64,000 nt of DNA from Mesorhizobium shangrilense (GCF_028826155.1 NZ_JAQGPN010000001.1:1803501-1867500); one strand, 5' to 3'. Numbered from the stretch's first letter, positions 25,104 through 34,286 are shown. Numbers and translations are program-made. Notes: a model not told the origin generated them from the letters alone.

Positions 25104-26904
25104 GAGCTGGCGAGGATGCCGGACCAGCCTGGACGCCATTCTGGGTGCCTCCGTTCGAAGATGATCCGCGCCGGTCCTCGGAGCTGTGCCCCGACGACCC
25201 TCCGGCTTCGGAAAATTGCTGCTGCTGACCGCCGGAAGATGGCGTCGGTGACCCATTCTCAGGCTTGGGATTTGCAACCTGAGGTTGCTGCACCGTCACC
25301 TGGTCGACCTGTAATCCGATGCCCCGCAGCGCCTTCACGATGGCGTCGCTGTCGAGGTTCAGCCGCTCATAGGCTTCGATATTCTCGGGCATCATCTCGA
25401 CCGTAAGCGTGTCGCCGGCCATGCGAAGGGTGGCTGTCACCACGCCGAGTTCGATGGGGCGGAGCTGGATCTTGAGGCTGTGTGGCGCAGAGGAGACAGT
25501 TTCGGCCTCGGGGAGGCTGGCAGCGCCGGTGCGAGCAACCGGGGAACTCGCCAGGAACGGCTCGACGATGCTGGCGACCGTCGGGGCCGAGCGCATCGGC
25601 GTGAGCGGAAGCTCTGCCGCCCTTGCGGCCGAGCGGTCGGCGGCTCCGGATGGGGCAGGGGCCTCATCGCGATCACGCGATTGTGTTCCCGACCGGATGT
25701 CAGCCTGTTCGTCTGGCGAGGGCTGTGTTGCTTGAACCCGCTTCGTTTCCATTGTCGTGGGCTCGGAACCATGGGGTTCGCGCGTCGCAGAAGCGCTCTC
25801 CAACTCGCTCGCTGCCCCTGTTTGCCCCGCTCCCCCGGCGGATAGGCGCGTCGCGCCCGCACCAAGGGCGACGAACGCTTCGGCCGCCTGCTGCGGCGTC
25901 AATGCCACTGCTGCGCCGAAAACGTCCATGCGCACAGCGCCGCCAGGACGGACAGCTGGACTGTATCCCTCGGACGGGCCGATGCGTTCGACCGCAGGTG
26001 CCGGCTTCAGGTTGCCAGCCGGGTCGATATCGGGCCGCTGCCGTGAGTTCACCACCGGCTCCGATGCCGGTTCGGAAGATCGGGCATCGGCAGGTCGCGC
26101 AGCGTGCGGAGCGGCCGCATCGCGCTCCGGACGAGCGTCGGTGCGGCTGTCGCCGAGCATTGCTGCAATGCCGGCGGCAACACGCGCGTTCGGCGCCGGC
26201 TCGGCATCTGCCTCCAGAACTGCGACCGGTTGCCCGACTACGGCTGCGCCGTCCGTCGCGCGCGACGCTGCCGGCGTCGACTCCCGGAGAGGCTGGGCAT
26301 CCTTCGCTTGTGGCGTGTCGGACGACGACAGACCGCGGTCGGCCGGCATCTGATTGTGCGCAGAGCCCGCTTCACGCGACGACCCCGCGGCTTGTTTGGC
26401 AGTCTCCGCGCCAGCGCGTTCCCGGCGAAGCGCCACCTGCGTCTCGCCGCTGGATACGGAGTTTCCAGTACGGGCGTCCGCCGCCCGAGCGTTGCGGGCA
26501 TCATCCGGCGCCGTTCTGACCTGCGCAGCGGCTTCGAGTTCTGCCGCGCCGTGCAGGACGATGCTGCCCGCATCTTCGTCATCCGTATGGCGCGCGGATT
26601 GGGATTCGTCGGCCTCGCCCAGCTTGTCCCCCGTCCGTGGTTCAGGTTCGGACGCGGTGGCCTCGTCCGCGAGAGGTGGAGGCTCCCTCTCGCCGGAACT
26701 GGCCAGATGGGCGGCCAGCTTGCGCATCGGCTCGTTCTGTTCGGTTGCGGCAATCCCGCGGCCGCGCGCTTCACGCCGGTCGCCATGCGAATGCAACGCG
26801 CTGTCGAAGCTGCTTGCGCCATCATCGCCGCGAGTGCCGGCGTGAGCGGAAACGCTTTTCGGCTGCGACGGCGCGATGAATTTTGGGACCATGAGCGGGT
26901 TCAT
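25069..26904 (-). CDS. fliK: Flagellar hook-length control protein FliK (MotD of rhizobia)
   Basis: This 611-residue protein has a long, low-complexity first ~440 residues rich in Ala, Asp, Arg, Ser and Glu, as expected of a molecular ruler. Near the C-terminus is the FliK substrate-switch domain: LKIQLRPIELGVVTATLRMA, DTLTVEMMPENIEAYERLN and ALRGIGLQVDQVTVQQPQ. In Sinorhizobium this gene was named motD and later shown to act as FliK. It overlaps motC by 4 nt and the transglycosylase by 35 nt. The disordered tail (SGGQQQQFSEAGGSSGHSSE) is Ser/Gly rich. Confidence 0.92.
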   Translation of the reverse strand: MNPLMVPKFIAPSQPKSVSAHAGTRGDDGASSFDSALHSHGDRREARGRGIAATEQNEPMRKLAAHLASSGEREPPPLADEATASEPEPRTGDKLGEADESQSARHTDDEDAGSIVLHGAAELEAAAQVRTAPDDARNARAADARTGNSVSSGETQVALRRERAGAETAKQAAGSSREAGSAHNQMPADRGLSSSDTPQAKDAQPLRESTPAASRATDGAAVVGQPVAVLEADAEPAPNARVAAGIAAMLGDSRTDARPERDAAAPHAARPADARSSEPASEPVVNSRQRPDIDPAGNLKPAPAVERIGPSEGYSPAVRPGGAVRMDVFGAAVALTPQQAAEAFVALGAGATRLSAGGAGQTGAASELESASATREPHGSEPTTMETKRVQATQPSPDEQADIRSGTQSRDRDEAPAPSGAADRSAARAAELPLTPMRSAPTVASIVEPFLASSPVARTGAASLPEAETVSSAPHSLKIQLRPIELGVVTATLRMAGDTLTVEMMPENIEAYERLNLDSDAIVKALRGIGLQVDQVTVQQPQVANPKPENGSPTPSSGGQQQQFSEAGGSSGHSSEDRRGSSSNGGTQNGVQAGPASSPAHEARSGSGLFI

Positions 26905-28151
26905 TTTGCCCCTTCAAGCATCTTGTCGATCTCACTCAATTTGGCGCGCGTCGCGGTAACCATGGCCGCGGCCGGCCCGGGGGCCGTTGGCGCGACGTCA
27001 GTACCGGCTGCGGGCGAGGTCTGCGCCGCGTCGACCTGGGGTGCTGGGGCTGGCGCCGCCCTCCGCTCGTCGGGCGCGGCGGCCGGTTCCGCGATGAAGG
27101 ACGAAGCATTCAGGCTGGGCCGGGCGGTGACCTCGGTGACCACGGATTCGGCCGCTTCGAGAAGCCGGATATCGCTGTCGGCCAGCTTCTTGCGATCGAT
27201 GCTCTTCAGCTTGGCGGCTACGTCTTCGATGTTTTCGGAGGTCAGTGTCGACAGGCTGGAATAGAGCTGGGAGCGTGGGTCCCGCAGACCCGGTTCCGAC
27301 GCGCCGTCGGCGCGCGCAGAGGCGAAGGCGGACAGCTCGACGAGGCCCTCGATCGCAGCGCGGCGCGCCAGGCGCAGATAGATCACCTTGCGCTGATCCG
27401 CATCCATCATGGCGGTGATGTCGTCGATCGCCTGGTAGTCCAGCGAGGCGTGGAGGATGAGGATGCCGGTCACGAAGGAGTCGGCGAACTGGCTGGCGTA
27501 GGGCGAGCGCAGGAAGCGGTGCACATACTGGGTGGCGGCGAGGAAGAAGCGGTCGGCCTGTCCAAGCGATGCGTGGATCGCAAGCGAGCGCCGGAGGGCT
27601 GCTTCCTCCACCAGCGTCCCGGGGCCGAGGAGGCGCGCCGTATCGAAGTGCCTGAGTGCGGTTGCATGATCAGCGGCGGAGCTGACCGCCCCCTTCACCA
27701 GAGCGAAGAACGCCCCGATCTCGGCCGGCATGGCGCTCGGATCGACATCGGAAAGCGCGCTCTGCGCGCCGTTGGGATTGCCGTTGAGGTAGGCCAGCAC
27801 GCCGGCGCCCAGGATCTTGTCCTCCTGCGAGATCGGGGTGCGCCTCAGGACGGCCGCCAGTGTCAGCGGATTGCCGCCGCTCATGCCGTAGATCAGAGCG
27901 GCGCGCACATTGCGGGCCTCGCCGAAGTCGTCGTCACTCGCCGCGCGCAGCCGTCCGTCGATGAGCTGCAGCAGCTTGTTCTGCATGGGCAAGGCCGCAT
28001 GGTCGCCAGTCGCGATACGGTCCTGCAACGACTGCAACGAGCGTACCATCTGGTACGGCTGCAGCGATGACTGCTCCTGGGCGACGGCAGTTGCCATCCC
28101 GCCGTGGAAGGCGATCACCGGCGCGATGATCCAGGCCGCCGCGACCCTCAT
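26901..28151 (-). CDS. motC: Motility protein MotC (periplasmic stator partner)
   Basis: MotC (416 residues) is a rhizobial periplasmic protein thought to interact with MotB and the stator. It has a signal peptide (MRVAAAWIIAPVIAFHGGMA) and an all-helical repeat-like body (QDRIATGDHAALPMQNKLLQ, SGGNPLTLAAVLRRTP). The last ~90 residues are Ala/Pro-rich (AAAPDERRAAPAPAPQVDAA) ending in a helix. Its ATG overlaps the motB stop by 4 nt. MotE, its dedicated chaperone in Sinorhizobium, is encoded at 38830. Confidence 0.93.
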   Translation of the reverse strand: MRVAAAWIIAPVIAFHGGMATAVAQEQSSLQPYQMVRSLQSLQDRIATGDHAALPMQNKLLQLIDGRLRAASDDDFGEARNVRAALIYGMSGGNPLTLAAVLRRTPISQEDKILGAGVLAYLNGNPNGAQSALSDVDPSAMPAEIGAFFALVKGAVSSAADHATALRHFDTARLLGPGTLVEEAALRRSLAIHASLGQADRFFLAATQYVHRFLRSPYASQFADSFVTGILILHASLDYQAIDDITAMMDADQRKVIYLRLARRAAIEGLVELSAFASARADGASEPGLRDPRSQLYSSLSTLTSENIEDVAAKLKSIDRKKLADSDIRLLEAAESVVTEVTARPSLNASSFIAEPAAAPDERRAAPAPAPQVDAAQTSPAAGTDVAPTAPGPAAAMVTATRAKLSEIDKMLEGAK

Positions 28152-29332
28152 CCACCGGTCTCCAGCAGGATCTCGATGCGTCGGTTTTGCGCCGCCATAG
28201 GATCGGAGGGGTTTTTGAGCTTGCGGTCTGCGAAGCCGGCAACCTGGACGATACGGTTCTCGTCGAGACCCGACCGCGCAATCATGTAGTAGGCGGAATG
28301 GGCGCGGGCGGTAGACAGGCGCCAGTTGTCGTACTTGTCGTCACGGAATGGCCGTGCATCGGTGTGGCCGTCGACGACGATCGCGCCCTTGTGGCCAGAG
28401 AGCACCTTGCCGATCTTCTCCATGGCGCGGACCAGTTCCGGGCGCGGCACGGCCGAACCAATCTCGAACATGCCGAAATCGAGCTCCTCGGTCACGGAGA
28501 TCGAGATCCCACGCTCTGTCGCAACGACCGAAATGCCATCTCCGATCGCTCCTTTGCCGAGCGCGTCCGCCAGTTCCTTCTCGATCTGCTTGGCCTGCGC
28601 GATGTCGGCGGCGCTCGGCTGGCCGTCAGGCTTCCTGCCCGCCTGATCCGATTGGCCTACCTCGTCCGATCCAGATGACTTGCGGCGCTCGGCCTTCGTG
28701 TTGCGCGTGTCGATTTCCGGCGCCTTATCGTCCGTGTTCTCAACCATCTCGACCTGCTGTGACCAGAAGTCCGGGGCAAACGGGTCGCGATAGGACTGCC
28801 CGCCGTCTGCGCCGCTCGCGGGTCCGGCGGCATCGGTGCCGCCTTCCCCCTTGGTGCTGATGTTCTGGCGCATGTCGGTGTTCGCCGCGATCTCGGCGAG
28901 GACAGCGTAGGGATCGGCGAAGAGCTTGTCGTCGGCGCGCGTGTCGGAGGAGTCCGTACTCAGCGCGGTGTCCTTTTGTGTCCGTCCGTCGGTGTTGGGC
29001 CCGGTGCTGTCGGCGGGGCCGGCGGCATCCATGCCCTTGTCCTCGCTGGCGCCGAGGGGATTGGGCCCGTTGCCGATGTCTTCGAGACCCCTGGTGCTGG
29101 AGTTGCGGTCGATCAGCTTGACCGGGTTGAAATAGCTGGCGACGGCGCTCTTGGTCTGCTCGTTGGCAGCATTGATGAGCCACATGACGAGGAAGAAGCA
29201 CATCATCGCGGTCATGAAATCCGCGAAGGCGATCTTCCATACGCCGCCGTGATGGCCCTCGTCGTGGTCGCCACGGGCGTGGCGGACGATGATGATCTCG
29301 TGCTTCTGGCCGCCGTCGCTGACAGTGCTCAA
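28148..29332 (-). CDS. motB: Flagellar motor stator protein MotB
   Basis: MotB (394 residues from a TTG start) anchors the stator to peptidoglycan. The single membrane segment WKIAFADFMTAMMCFFLVMW contains the proton-carrying Asp38. An extended linker with DUF-like acidic sequence (residues ~80-240) precedes the OmpA-like peptidoglycan-binding domain, visible in GAIVVDGHTDARPFRDD and NWRLSTARAHSAYYMIARSG. I choose TTG at 29332 because it makes a TTGA overlap with the upstream stop and gives MSTVSDGGQKHEIIIVR, close to the known rhizobial start; an ATG at 29362 would add 10 residues. Confidence 0.93.
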   Translation of the reverse strand: MSTVSDGGQKHEIIIVRHARGDHDEGHHGGVWKIAFADFMTAMMCFFLVMWLINAANEQTKSAVASYFNPVKLIDRNSSTRGLEDIGNGPNPLGASEDKGMDAAGPADSTGPNTDGRTQKDTALSTDSSDTRADDKLFADPYAVLAEIAANTDMRQNISTKGEGGTDAAGPASGADGGQSYRDPFAPDFWSQQVEMVENTDDKAPEIDTRNTKAERRKSSGSDEVGQSDQAGRKPDGQPSAADIAQAKQIEKELADALGKGAIGDGISVVATERGISISVTEELDFGMFEIGSAVPRPELVRAMEKIGKVLSGHKGAIVVDGHTDARPFRDDKYDNWRLSTARAHSAYYMIARSGLDENRIVQVAGFADRKLKNPSDPMAAQNRRIEILLETGG

Positions 29333-29955
29333 GGCAGTGCCTCGCCAATTGTGGCCGACCACTCGCCGAGCCTGGTTTCAAACAGCGTATCGTCGATCGC
29401 GACAGTGAGGTCGAAGCCCGACGTCTCGCTGAAATCGCACTGGTCGGCGAGCGGGCCGAGTGCGGCGCCGAGGGCTTCGAAGAGCGACGGCGGGCCTGAC
29501 ACCTTCAGGCGTACGGCTTCGCGATCAGCGAGCGCGGCGCGAATCCTGGCCGCAAGCTGCTCCACGGAGCGCCGGGCGAGGTCATCGCCCAGGAATGACG
29601 ACAGGATGCGCGCGACGGCGCCGGAAGCCAGCGTCGAAAGACGCGCCTCGGCCGTTTCCATCGCGGCGGCAATGCTGGCCCCGGCCGCCGCGCTCAGGCT
29701 CGCGCGCAGGTCGGCCAGCTCGCTGCTGTGATGCGCGCGTGCGGCCTCCAGCGCGGCTTCGGAGGCTGCGCTCATCTCGCTGCGGACGCGCGCCTCGACA
29801 ATGGCGACCTCGGCCGCGACGATGCTTGCGACGTCCATTTCGGGCTTTACGGTCGGTTCCGGCGGGGCACGCATGGTCTGAACCACCGCCGCGGCGACAG
29901 ACGCGGGCTTGCTGCCAAAGTCGGGCAAGAGGTCGACGAGGGCTCGCGCGGCCAT
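29329..29955 (-). CDS. FliH-like flagellar protein
   Basis: The 208-residue protein has an N-terminal stretch with little similarity, then a long Ala/Glu-rich helix (EVAIVEARVRSEMSAASEAA, LEAARAHHSSELADLRASLS) and a C-terminal globular part (FSETSGFDLTVAIDDTLFET). This is the architecture of FliH, the regulator of the export ATPase FliI, and no other fliH is present in the locus. The ATG at 29955 overlaps the fliF stop (TGATG) and it precedes motB by a TTGA overlap. The FliH identity is inferred from architecture and position, as sequence conservation is low. Confidence 0.62.
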   Translation of the reverse strand: MAARALVDLLPDFGSKPASVAAAVVQTMRAPPEPTVKPEMDVASIVAAEVAIVEARVRSEMSAASEAALEAARAHHSSELADLRASLSAAAGASIAAAMETAEARLSTLASGAVARILSSFLGDDLARRSVEQLAARIRAALADREAVRLKVSGPPSLFEALGAALGPLADQCDFSETSGFDLTVAIDDTLFETRLGEWSATIGEALP

Positions 29956-31592
29956 CACGCCGCCTCTTGCCGCGCCCACTTGCGCAGGATCTGGGCGGTG
30001 CGTTCCTCATTGAGGTCGACCATGCGCGCCAGCCGGTCCTGCGGAGCAGGGCGCAGCCGCTGGCGAAGGTCCTCGAGGGGGTTGGCGGCTGCGCCAGCCA
30101 CACCGGGGAGGGCGGCCATGCCGGGATCGTTGGCGACAGCCGCGCCGTCCGGGCCTGGCAGCGTGCGTTGAACCTCATCGAAGCTCGGACCGGCCGCGGC
30201 AGGCTTCGCCAGGGCAGCGGTCATCGGCTTCAGGCCGAACCAGACGAGCAGGAACGCCACGACGATGAAGGCTGCCGCATTGATGAGCGTCCCGGCCTGC
30301 TCGCCCACGCGGTCCATGATGCCTGCTTCGGCGATTTCCACGCCATCCAGCCCGTCGATGAATTCGACGGCGGAGACGTTGATCACATCGCCGCGACCCT
30401 CGTTGAACCCGGTTGCGGAGGCGACCATTTTCTGGATCTCGGCGATGCGCTCGCCGACCTGATCGGGCGTCGCGTTCGGTCCAAGCACATTTGCAAGGCG
30501 CTGCTGGTTGACGACCACGGCGACAGACATCTTGGTCAGCGAGTAGCCGTTGCTCGTCGTGGCGATCCGCTTGGTGTTCATCTCGTAGTTGGTGGTCTCT
30601 TCCTTGCGCTCGCTCGCTTCGGAAGATTCCGGGCCGGCCGTCGGCTGGTTGTCGGACTCGGGAAGGTTCTCCTCCACGGTCGCAGGCGTGGCCGCCGACT
30701 TCTGGCTGGCGTTCTCGTTCGCCCTGACCACCTGTACCGAGCGTTCGACGCGCGATTCCGGATCGAAGATCGTCTCCTCGGTCTGGCGGGTGTCGGTGTT
30801 GACCTCCGCCTTGACGCTGGCGCGGAAATTGTCCGGGCCGAGATAAGGGGCGAGCGCGCGGCGGATGTTCTCCTCGATCTCCATCTCGACGGAACGCTCG
30901 AAGACGAAGTTGCGGTTGGCGCTGTTGTTGAGAGGGTCGTCGCCGGCGGCGAGGAGCGTACCGTTGGAGTCGAGGATGGTCACCTTCTCGGCGTCGAGGC
31001 CGGGAACGGCGGCGGCGACCAGATGGCGGATCGCATTGGCGCTGCGGTCGGCATTGAAGCCGGCGGTGCGGACGACGACGGAAGCCGAGGGCTGCTGCTG
31101 GTCGCGGCGGAAGCTGGCGCGCTCGGGCATGACCAGGTGGACGCGGGCGGCGCGGATGCCGGCGATCGTCTGGATGGTGCGGGCGATCTCCCCTTCGAGG
31201 GCGCGAACGCGGGTGATCTCCTGCATGAACGAGGTGAGGCCGAGCGAGCCGACATTGTCGAAGAGTTCGTAGCCGGCATTGGCGCTGGTGGGCAGGCCCT
31301 TCTCGGCGAGCAGCATGCGGGCCTTGGACGTCTTGCCGGCCGCGACCATGACCGTGGTGCCGTCGGACGCGACGTCGAACTCGATGCCGGCCTCACCCAG
31401 CACCATTCCGATCTGGTTCACGTCCTGGCGCTCAAGCCCCACATAAAGCGTCTCGTAGGCCGGCCGGTTCAGCCAGAGCGATCCGACGATGACGACGGCA
31501 AGCACCAGCGCAGCAACGCCGCCCATGATGGCGAGGCGTCGGGGCCCGATGCCCTGCAGGTTCGTGATCAGTGTTTTCAGTTGCTCCGGCAC
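29955..31592 (-). CDS. fliF: Flagellar MS-ring protein FliF
   Basis: FliF (545 residues) forms the MS ring in the inner membrane. Membrane segments are near residues 20-40 (IMGGVAALVLAVVIVGSLWL) and 435-455 (LINAAAFIVVAFLLVWFGL). The ring-building motifs follow the first: RPAYETLYVGLERQDVNQIG, TTVMVAAGKTSKARMLLAEK, GLTSFMQEITRVRALEGEIA and ARVHLVMPERASFRRDQQQP. The cytoplasmic C-terminus (QRLRPAPQDRLARMVDLNEE) binds FliG. In Sinorhizobium fliF is found beside visNR, but here it heads the fliF-fliH-like-motB-motC-fliK-transglycosylase run, with an element 37 nt upstream. Confidence 0.96.
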   Translation of the reverse strand: MPEQLKTLITNLQGIGPRRLAIMGGVAALVLAVVIVGSLWLNRPAYETLYVGLERQDVNQIGMVLGEAGIEFDVASDGTTVMVAAGKTSKARMLLAEKGLPTSANAGYELFDNVGSLGLTSFMQEITRVRALEGEIARTIQTIAGIRAARVHLVMPERASFRRDQQQPSASVVVRTAGFNADRSANAIRHLVAAAVPGLDAEKVTILDSNGTLLAAGDDPLNNSANRNFVFERSVEMEIEENIRRALAPYLGPDNFRASVKAEVNTDTRQTEETIFDPESRVERSVQVVRANENASQKSAATPATVEENLPESDNQPTAGPESSEASERKEETTNYEMNTKRIATTSNGYSLTKMSVAVVVNQQRLANVLGPNATPDQVGERIAEIQKMVASATGFNEGRGDVINVSAVEFIDGLDGVEIAEAGIMDRVGEQAGTLINAAAFIVVAFLLVWFGLKPMTAALAKPAAAGPSFDEVQRTLPGPDGAAVANDPGMAALPGVAGAAANPLEDLRQRLRPAPQDRLARMVDLNEERTAQILRKWARQEAA

Positions 31593-31629
31593 GAAACTGG
31601 TGCTCCCGCGAGAATGTCCGGCCGCGAGT

Positions 31630-31650
31630 CTAGTCAGCGAAGCTTGTGCG
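31630..31650 (-). promoter_or_regulatory. Flagellar operon promoter-like element upstream of fliF
   Basis: On the minus strand CGCACAAG, a 10-nt spacer and TAG lie 37 nt upstream of the fliF ATG. The 14 nt CGCACAAGCTTCGC are identical to the flhA copy more than 13 kb away. Confidence 0.62.
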
Positions 31651-31660
31651 AAAATGAAAT

Positions 31661-31681
31661 CGGGCCGTCAGAGACGGCCCG
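31661..31681 (-). terminator. Terminator hairpin after the first flagellin gene
   Basis: CGGGCCGT at 31661-31668 and ACGGCCCG at 31674-31681 form an 8-bp stem with a 5-nt loop, followed on the minus strand by a T-rich stretch (ATTTCATTTT). It separates the flagellin at 31714 from fliF. A second small hairpin (GAAGCT/AGCTTC) is at about 31689-31709. Confidence 0.72.
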
Positions 31682-31713
31682 GAAATCAGAAGCTTGACGA
31701 AGGAGCTTCGTCC

Positions 31714-32709
31714 TCAGCCCTTGAAGAGCGCGAGAATGTTCTGGGCGTTGCCGTTGGCGATGGAAAGCGCCTGGATGCCGAGCTGCTGCTGCACCTGCAG
31801 TGCCTGCAGACGGGTCGATTCCTTGCTCATGTCTGCGTCGACAAGCTGGCCGACGCCGCGGTCGATCGAGTCCATGAGCTGGGAGACGAACGTCTTCTGT
31901 AGGTCGACACTCTTCTTGGCGGCGCCGAGCTTGGTCGCCGCGTCGGTCATTTCTGCCAAGGTCTTGTCGACGACGACCAGCATCTGTTGGATCTGCTGGT
32001 CGGAAAAGCCGACGACGTCGAGCGTCGCGATCGAATAACCGGTCGTGGCGGCGACGGTGCCGGCCACGGCCTGGGTGTGACCGTCGGTCCGCGCGCCCGT
32101 CGTCGTGTCGCGGATGCCCTCGAGAATGCCCTTGGTCTCGTTCGTCGTGGCGGCGGCGTCGAAGAGCTTGACGTCCTGGACTCCGATCTTGATCGTGGTC
32201 AGGACCACGTTGCCGTCGTTGTCGCGGTTGAAGGACGAAATGATCTGCGCGTCGTTGTGCGTGCCTGCAGCCGCGTGGCCGTTGGCCACCGTGGAGTTAA
32301 CGGCCAGCCAGTTGGTGCCGGAGAAGGTGGCGCCGTCGGCATAGGACTTGAGCTGGGTCTTCAGCGTCTCGATCTCGGTCTGGATCTTGGATTTGTTGTC
32401 TTCGCTCTGCCCGACGGCGGCGACGATCTTCACCTTGATCTCGTTGGCGATCTCAACCGCCCTGTTCATCGCAGTGTAGGCGGTGTCCACCTTGGAGGCG
32501 CCGAGGCCGAGTGCGTCCTGGACTGTGGACAGCGCCTTGTTGTCGGAGCGCATGGTTGTCGCGATCGACCAATAGGCGGCGTTGTCCGCCGCTTCCGAAA
32601 CCCTGAAACCGGTCGAGATGCGGCCCTGGGTGGTCTCGAGCGACCGGTTGGTGGCACTCAGGCTCTGCAACGCGGTCATCGCCGAGGCGTTCGTCATGAT
32701 GCTGGTCAA
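31714..32709 (-). CDS. Flagellin, divergent copy with TTG start
   Basis: This 331-residue flagellin is closest to fliF. It has the N-terminal D0/D1 region (TSIMTNASAMTALQSL; ETTQGRISTGFRVSEAADNA) and C-terminal helix (QLVDADMSKESTRLQALQVQ) shared by all four copies. It differs from the others by many substitutions (SLSATNRSLE for SLNSTNKNLE, GATFSGTNWLAVNS, ENILALFKG tail). The best start is TTG at 32709, following AAGGGG at 8 nt and giving MTSIMTN; no ATG at this position exists. Upstream it lacks the conserved leader of the other three copies. It is probably expressed at a lower level or differently, by inference from start and leader. Confidence 0.9.
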   Translation of the reverse strand: MTSIMTNASAMTALQSLSATNRSLETTQGRISTGFRVSEAADNAAYWSIATTMRSDNKALSTVQDALGLGASKVDTAYTAMNRAVEIANEIKVKIVAAVGQSEDNKSKIQTEIETLKTQLKSYADGATFSGTNWLAVNSTVANGHAAAGTHNDAQIISSFNRDNDGNVVLTTIKIGVQDVKLFDAAATTNETKGILEGIRDTTTGARTDGHTQAVAGTVAATTGYSIATLDVVGFSDQQIQQMLVVVDKTLAEMTDAATKLGAAKKSVDLQKTFVSQLMDSIDRGVGQLVDADMSKESTRLQALQVQQQLGIQALSIANGNAQNILALFKG

Positions 32710-32894
32710 AGTACTCACCCCTTCATTGTCATGGCGCCAGGACCTTGCGGTCCCCACCGTTCCACCTGGCGGACTCATTCCGGCCGGCGATTCGGTCGAC
32801 CTGCCATAGGCGAATGGTTAACCATACCTACGGCATCGTGGTTAATGGCTGCTTAAGGCAATTGAAGGTTGCGAGGATTTCAGACGTGCAAAGA

Positions 32895-32916
32895 CCGCGC
32901 TCCTTGCGGAGCGCGG
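32895..32916 (-). terminator. Terminator hairpin after flagellin gene 2
   Basis: A perfect 9-bp stem CCGCGCTCC/GGAGCGCGG with a 4-nt loop, followed on the minus strand by TCTTTGC. Nearly the same hairpin follows flagellin genes 3 and 4. Confidence 0.82.
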
Positions 32917-32964
32917 CCTCGACTTGCGCCACTGGCCTGCCGCCCGAAAGGGCGGCGAACCGGC

Positions 32965-34047
32965 TTATCGGAAGAGCGACAGGATGCCCTGGGCGTTGCC
33001 GTTGGCGATCGACAGCGCCTGGATGCCGAGCTGCTGCTGAACCTGCAGCGCCTGGAGACGGGTCGATTCCTTGTTCATGTCGGCGTCGACGAGTTGGCCG
33101 ATGCCGCGGTCGATCGAGTCCATCAGGCTCTGCGTGAACGTCTTCTGCAGGTCGACGCGGTTCTTGGCGGCGCCCAGGTTGGTGGCGGCTGTGTTCATCT
33201 CCTTGAGGGCGGAGTCGACCTTGGCCAGCATCGCGCCGATAACGCCATCCGTGGCGCCCGTGATGTCGAGATTGTGGACCGACTTGGTCACGGCGACCGT
33301 CGCACCGGCATCTGCGGCCACAGCGGCGGTCCCTGCCGCCGTCTTCGCCGCTGTATCCGTCGCGCCGCCTGCAACCTGCGTGGCGAAGGTCGTTTCATAA
33401 GCCGACTGCGCGACGGCACTGCTGTAGATGGCCGTCTCGCGGCTGAGGATGCCGCCATTCTTGAGGTTGGCGGCAGTTCCTGAATCGAACAGCTTGATGT
33501 CCTCGACCTTGATGTCGATCGTGGTGATCGAGGCGGCGCCAGCGGACGTGCGGTTGAATGCCGAGACGATCTTGACGTCCTGCTGGACGCCGGTGTCGGC
33601 GGCGGCGGCGGCGCCGGCAGCATCCCTGGTGGACGTCACCGAAAGCATGTTGGTGCCCGAGAACGTCGCTGCGTCCGCATACGCCTTCATCTGCGCCTGC
33701 AGTGCCGCGATCTCAGTCTGGATCTTGGCCTTGTCGGCATCGGTGGCGCCGGTCGCGGCAACCAGCTTCACCTTGATCTCGTTGACGGTCTCGATCGCCT
33801 TGTTCATGCCCGTGTAGGCGGTGTCGAGCTTGGAAGCGCCGAGGCCGAGTGCGTCCTGCACGGTGGACAGCGCCTTGTTGTCGGAGCGCATGGTGGTTGC
33901 GATCGACCAGTAGGCGGCGTTGTCGGCGGCTTCCGAGACGCGGTAGCCCGTCGAAATGCGGGACTGCGTTGTCTCGAGGTTCTTGTTGGTCGAATTCAGG
34001 CTCTGAAGAGCCGTCAACGCCGAAGCGTTGGTCATGATGCTGGCCAT
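32965..34047 (-). CDS. Flagellin 2
   Basis: The 360-residue flagellin has the conserved ends (start MASIMTNASALTALQSL; C-terminal QQLGIQALSIANGNAQGILS) and a variable centre of about residues 140-260 that is longer than in the other copies, with an Ala/Thr-rich stretch (FATQVAGGATDTAAKTAAGT). It is exported unfolded and polymerises in the filament. The conserved ends pack in the filament core, while the variable part is surface-exposed. The mRNA leader carries the shared structured element (34081-34152). A hairpin terminator follows, so it is a single-gene unit. Confidence 0.95.
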   Translation of the reverse strand: MASIMTNASALTALQSLNSTNKNLETTQSRISTGYRVSEAADNAAYWSIATTMRSDNKALSTVQDALGLGASKLDTAYTGMNKAIETVNEIKVKLVAATGATDADKAKIQTEIAALQAQMKAYADAATFSGTNMLSVTSTRDAAGAAAAADTGVQQDVKIVSAFNRTSAGAASITTIDIKVEDIKLFDSGTAANLKNGGILSRETAIYSSAVAQSAYETTFATQVAGGATDTAAKTAAGTAAVAADAGATVAVTKSVHNLDITGATDGVIGAMLAKVDSALKEMNTAATNLGAAKNRVDLQKTFTQSLMDSIDRGIGQLVDADMNKESTRLQALQVQQQLGIQALSIANGNAQGILSLFR

Positions 34048-34080
34048 GGTAAGCGACCTTTTTGCGTGTCTTTACATACA

Positions 34081-34152
34081 CATACCGGGCCAACCGGTGT
34101 GACGGTGCGGCATCATGCCCATGATCTCGCTTGGCGGCGATCAATCCGTCAT
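34081..34152 (-). promoter_or_regulatory. Structured leader element of flagellin 2 mRNA
   Basis: Member of the conserved flagellin leader family. It has the outer stem TGACGG (34100-34105)/CCGTCA (34146-34151), inner hairpin ATCATG-CC-CATGAT (34112-34125), a GATC[T]CGC/GCGATC stem, and an adjacent hairpin built from CATACCGG/CCGGTGTG (34081-34101) with one mismatch. It ends about 33 nt before the start codon. Confidence 0.6.
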
Positions 34153-34286
34153 CCGCCACTGTCCTAGCGTAGAGAGTCCTACCAAACGAGTAAGCGGGAT
34201 GGTTAACGGCGGGTAAGCTGAACAGACGGTAAAGAATGCCGATCGCGGGATCGGAGAGTTGCCTGCGGCGACACGACAGGCAAAGA

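Noticed and set aside
29460..31697. 745-codon plus-strand frame opposite fliF and the FliH-like gene
   Set aside because: Both opposite-strand genes are well supported, and this frame has no recognisable domain.
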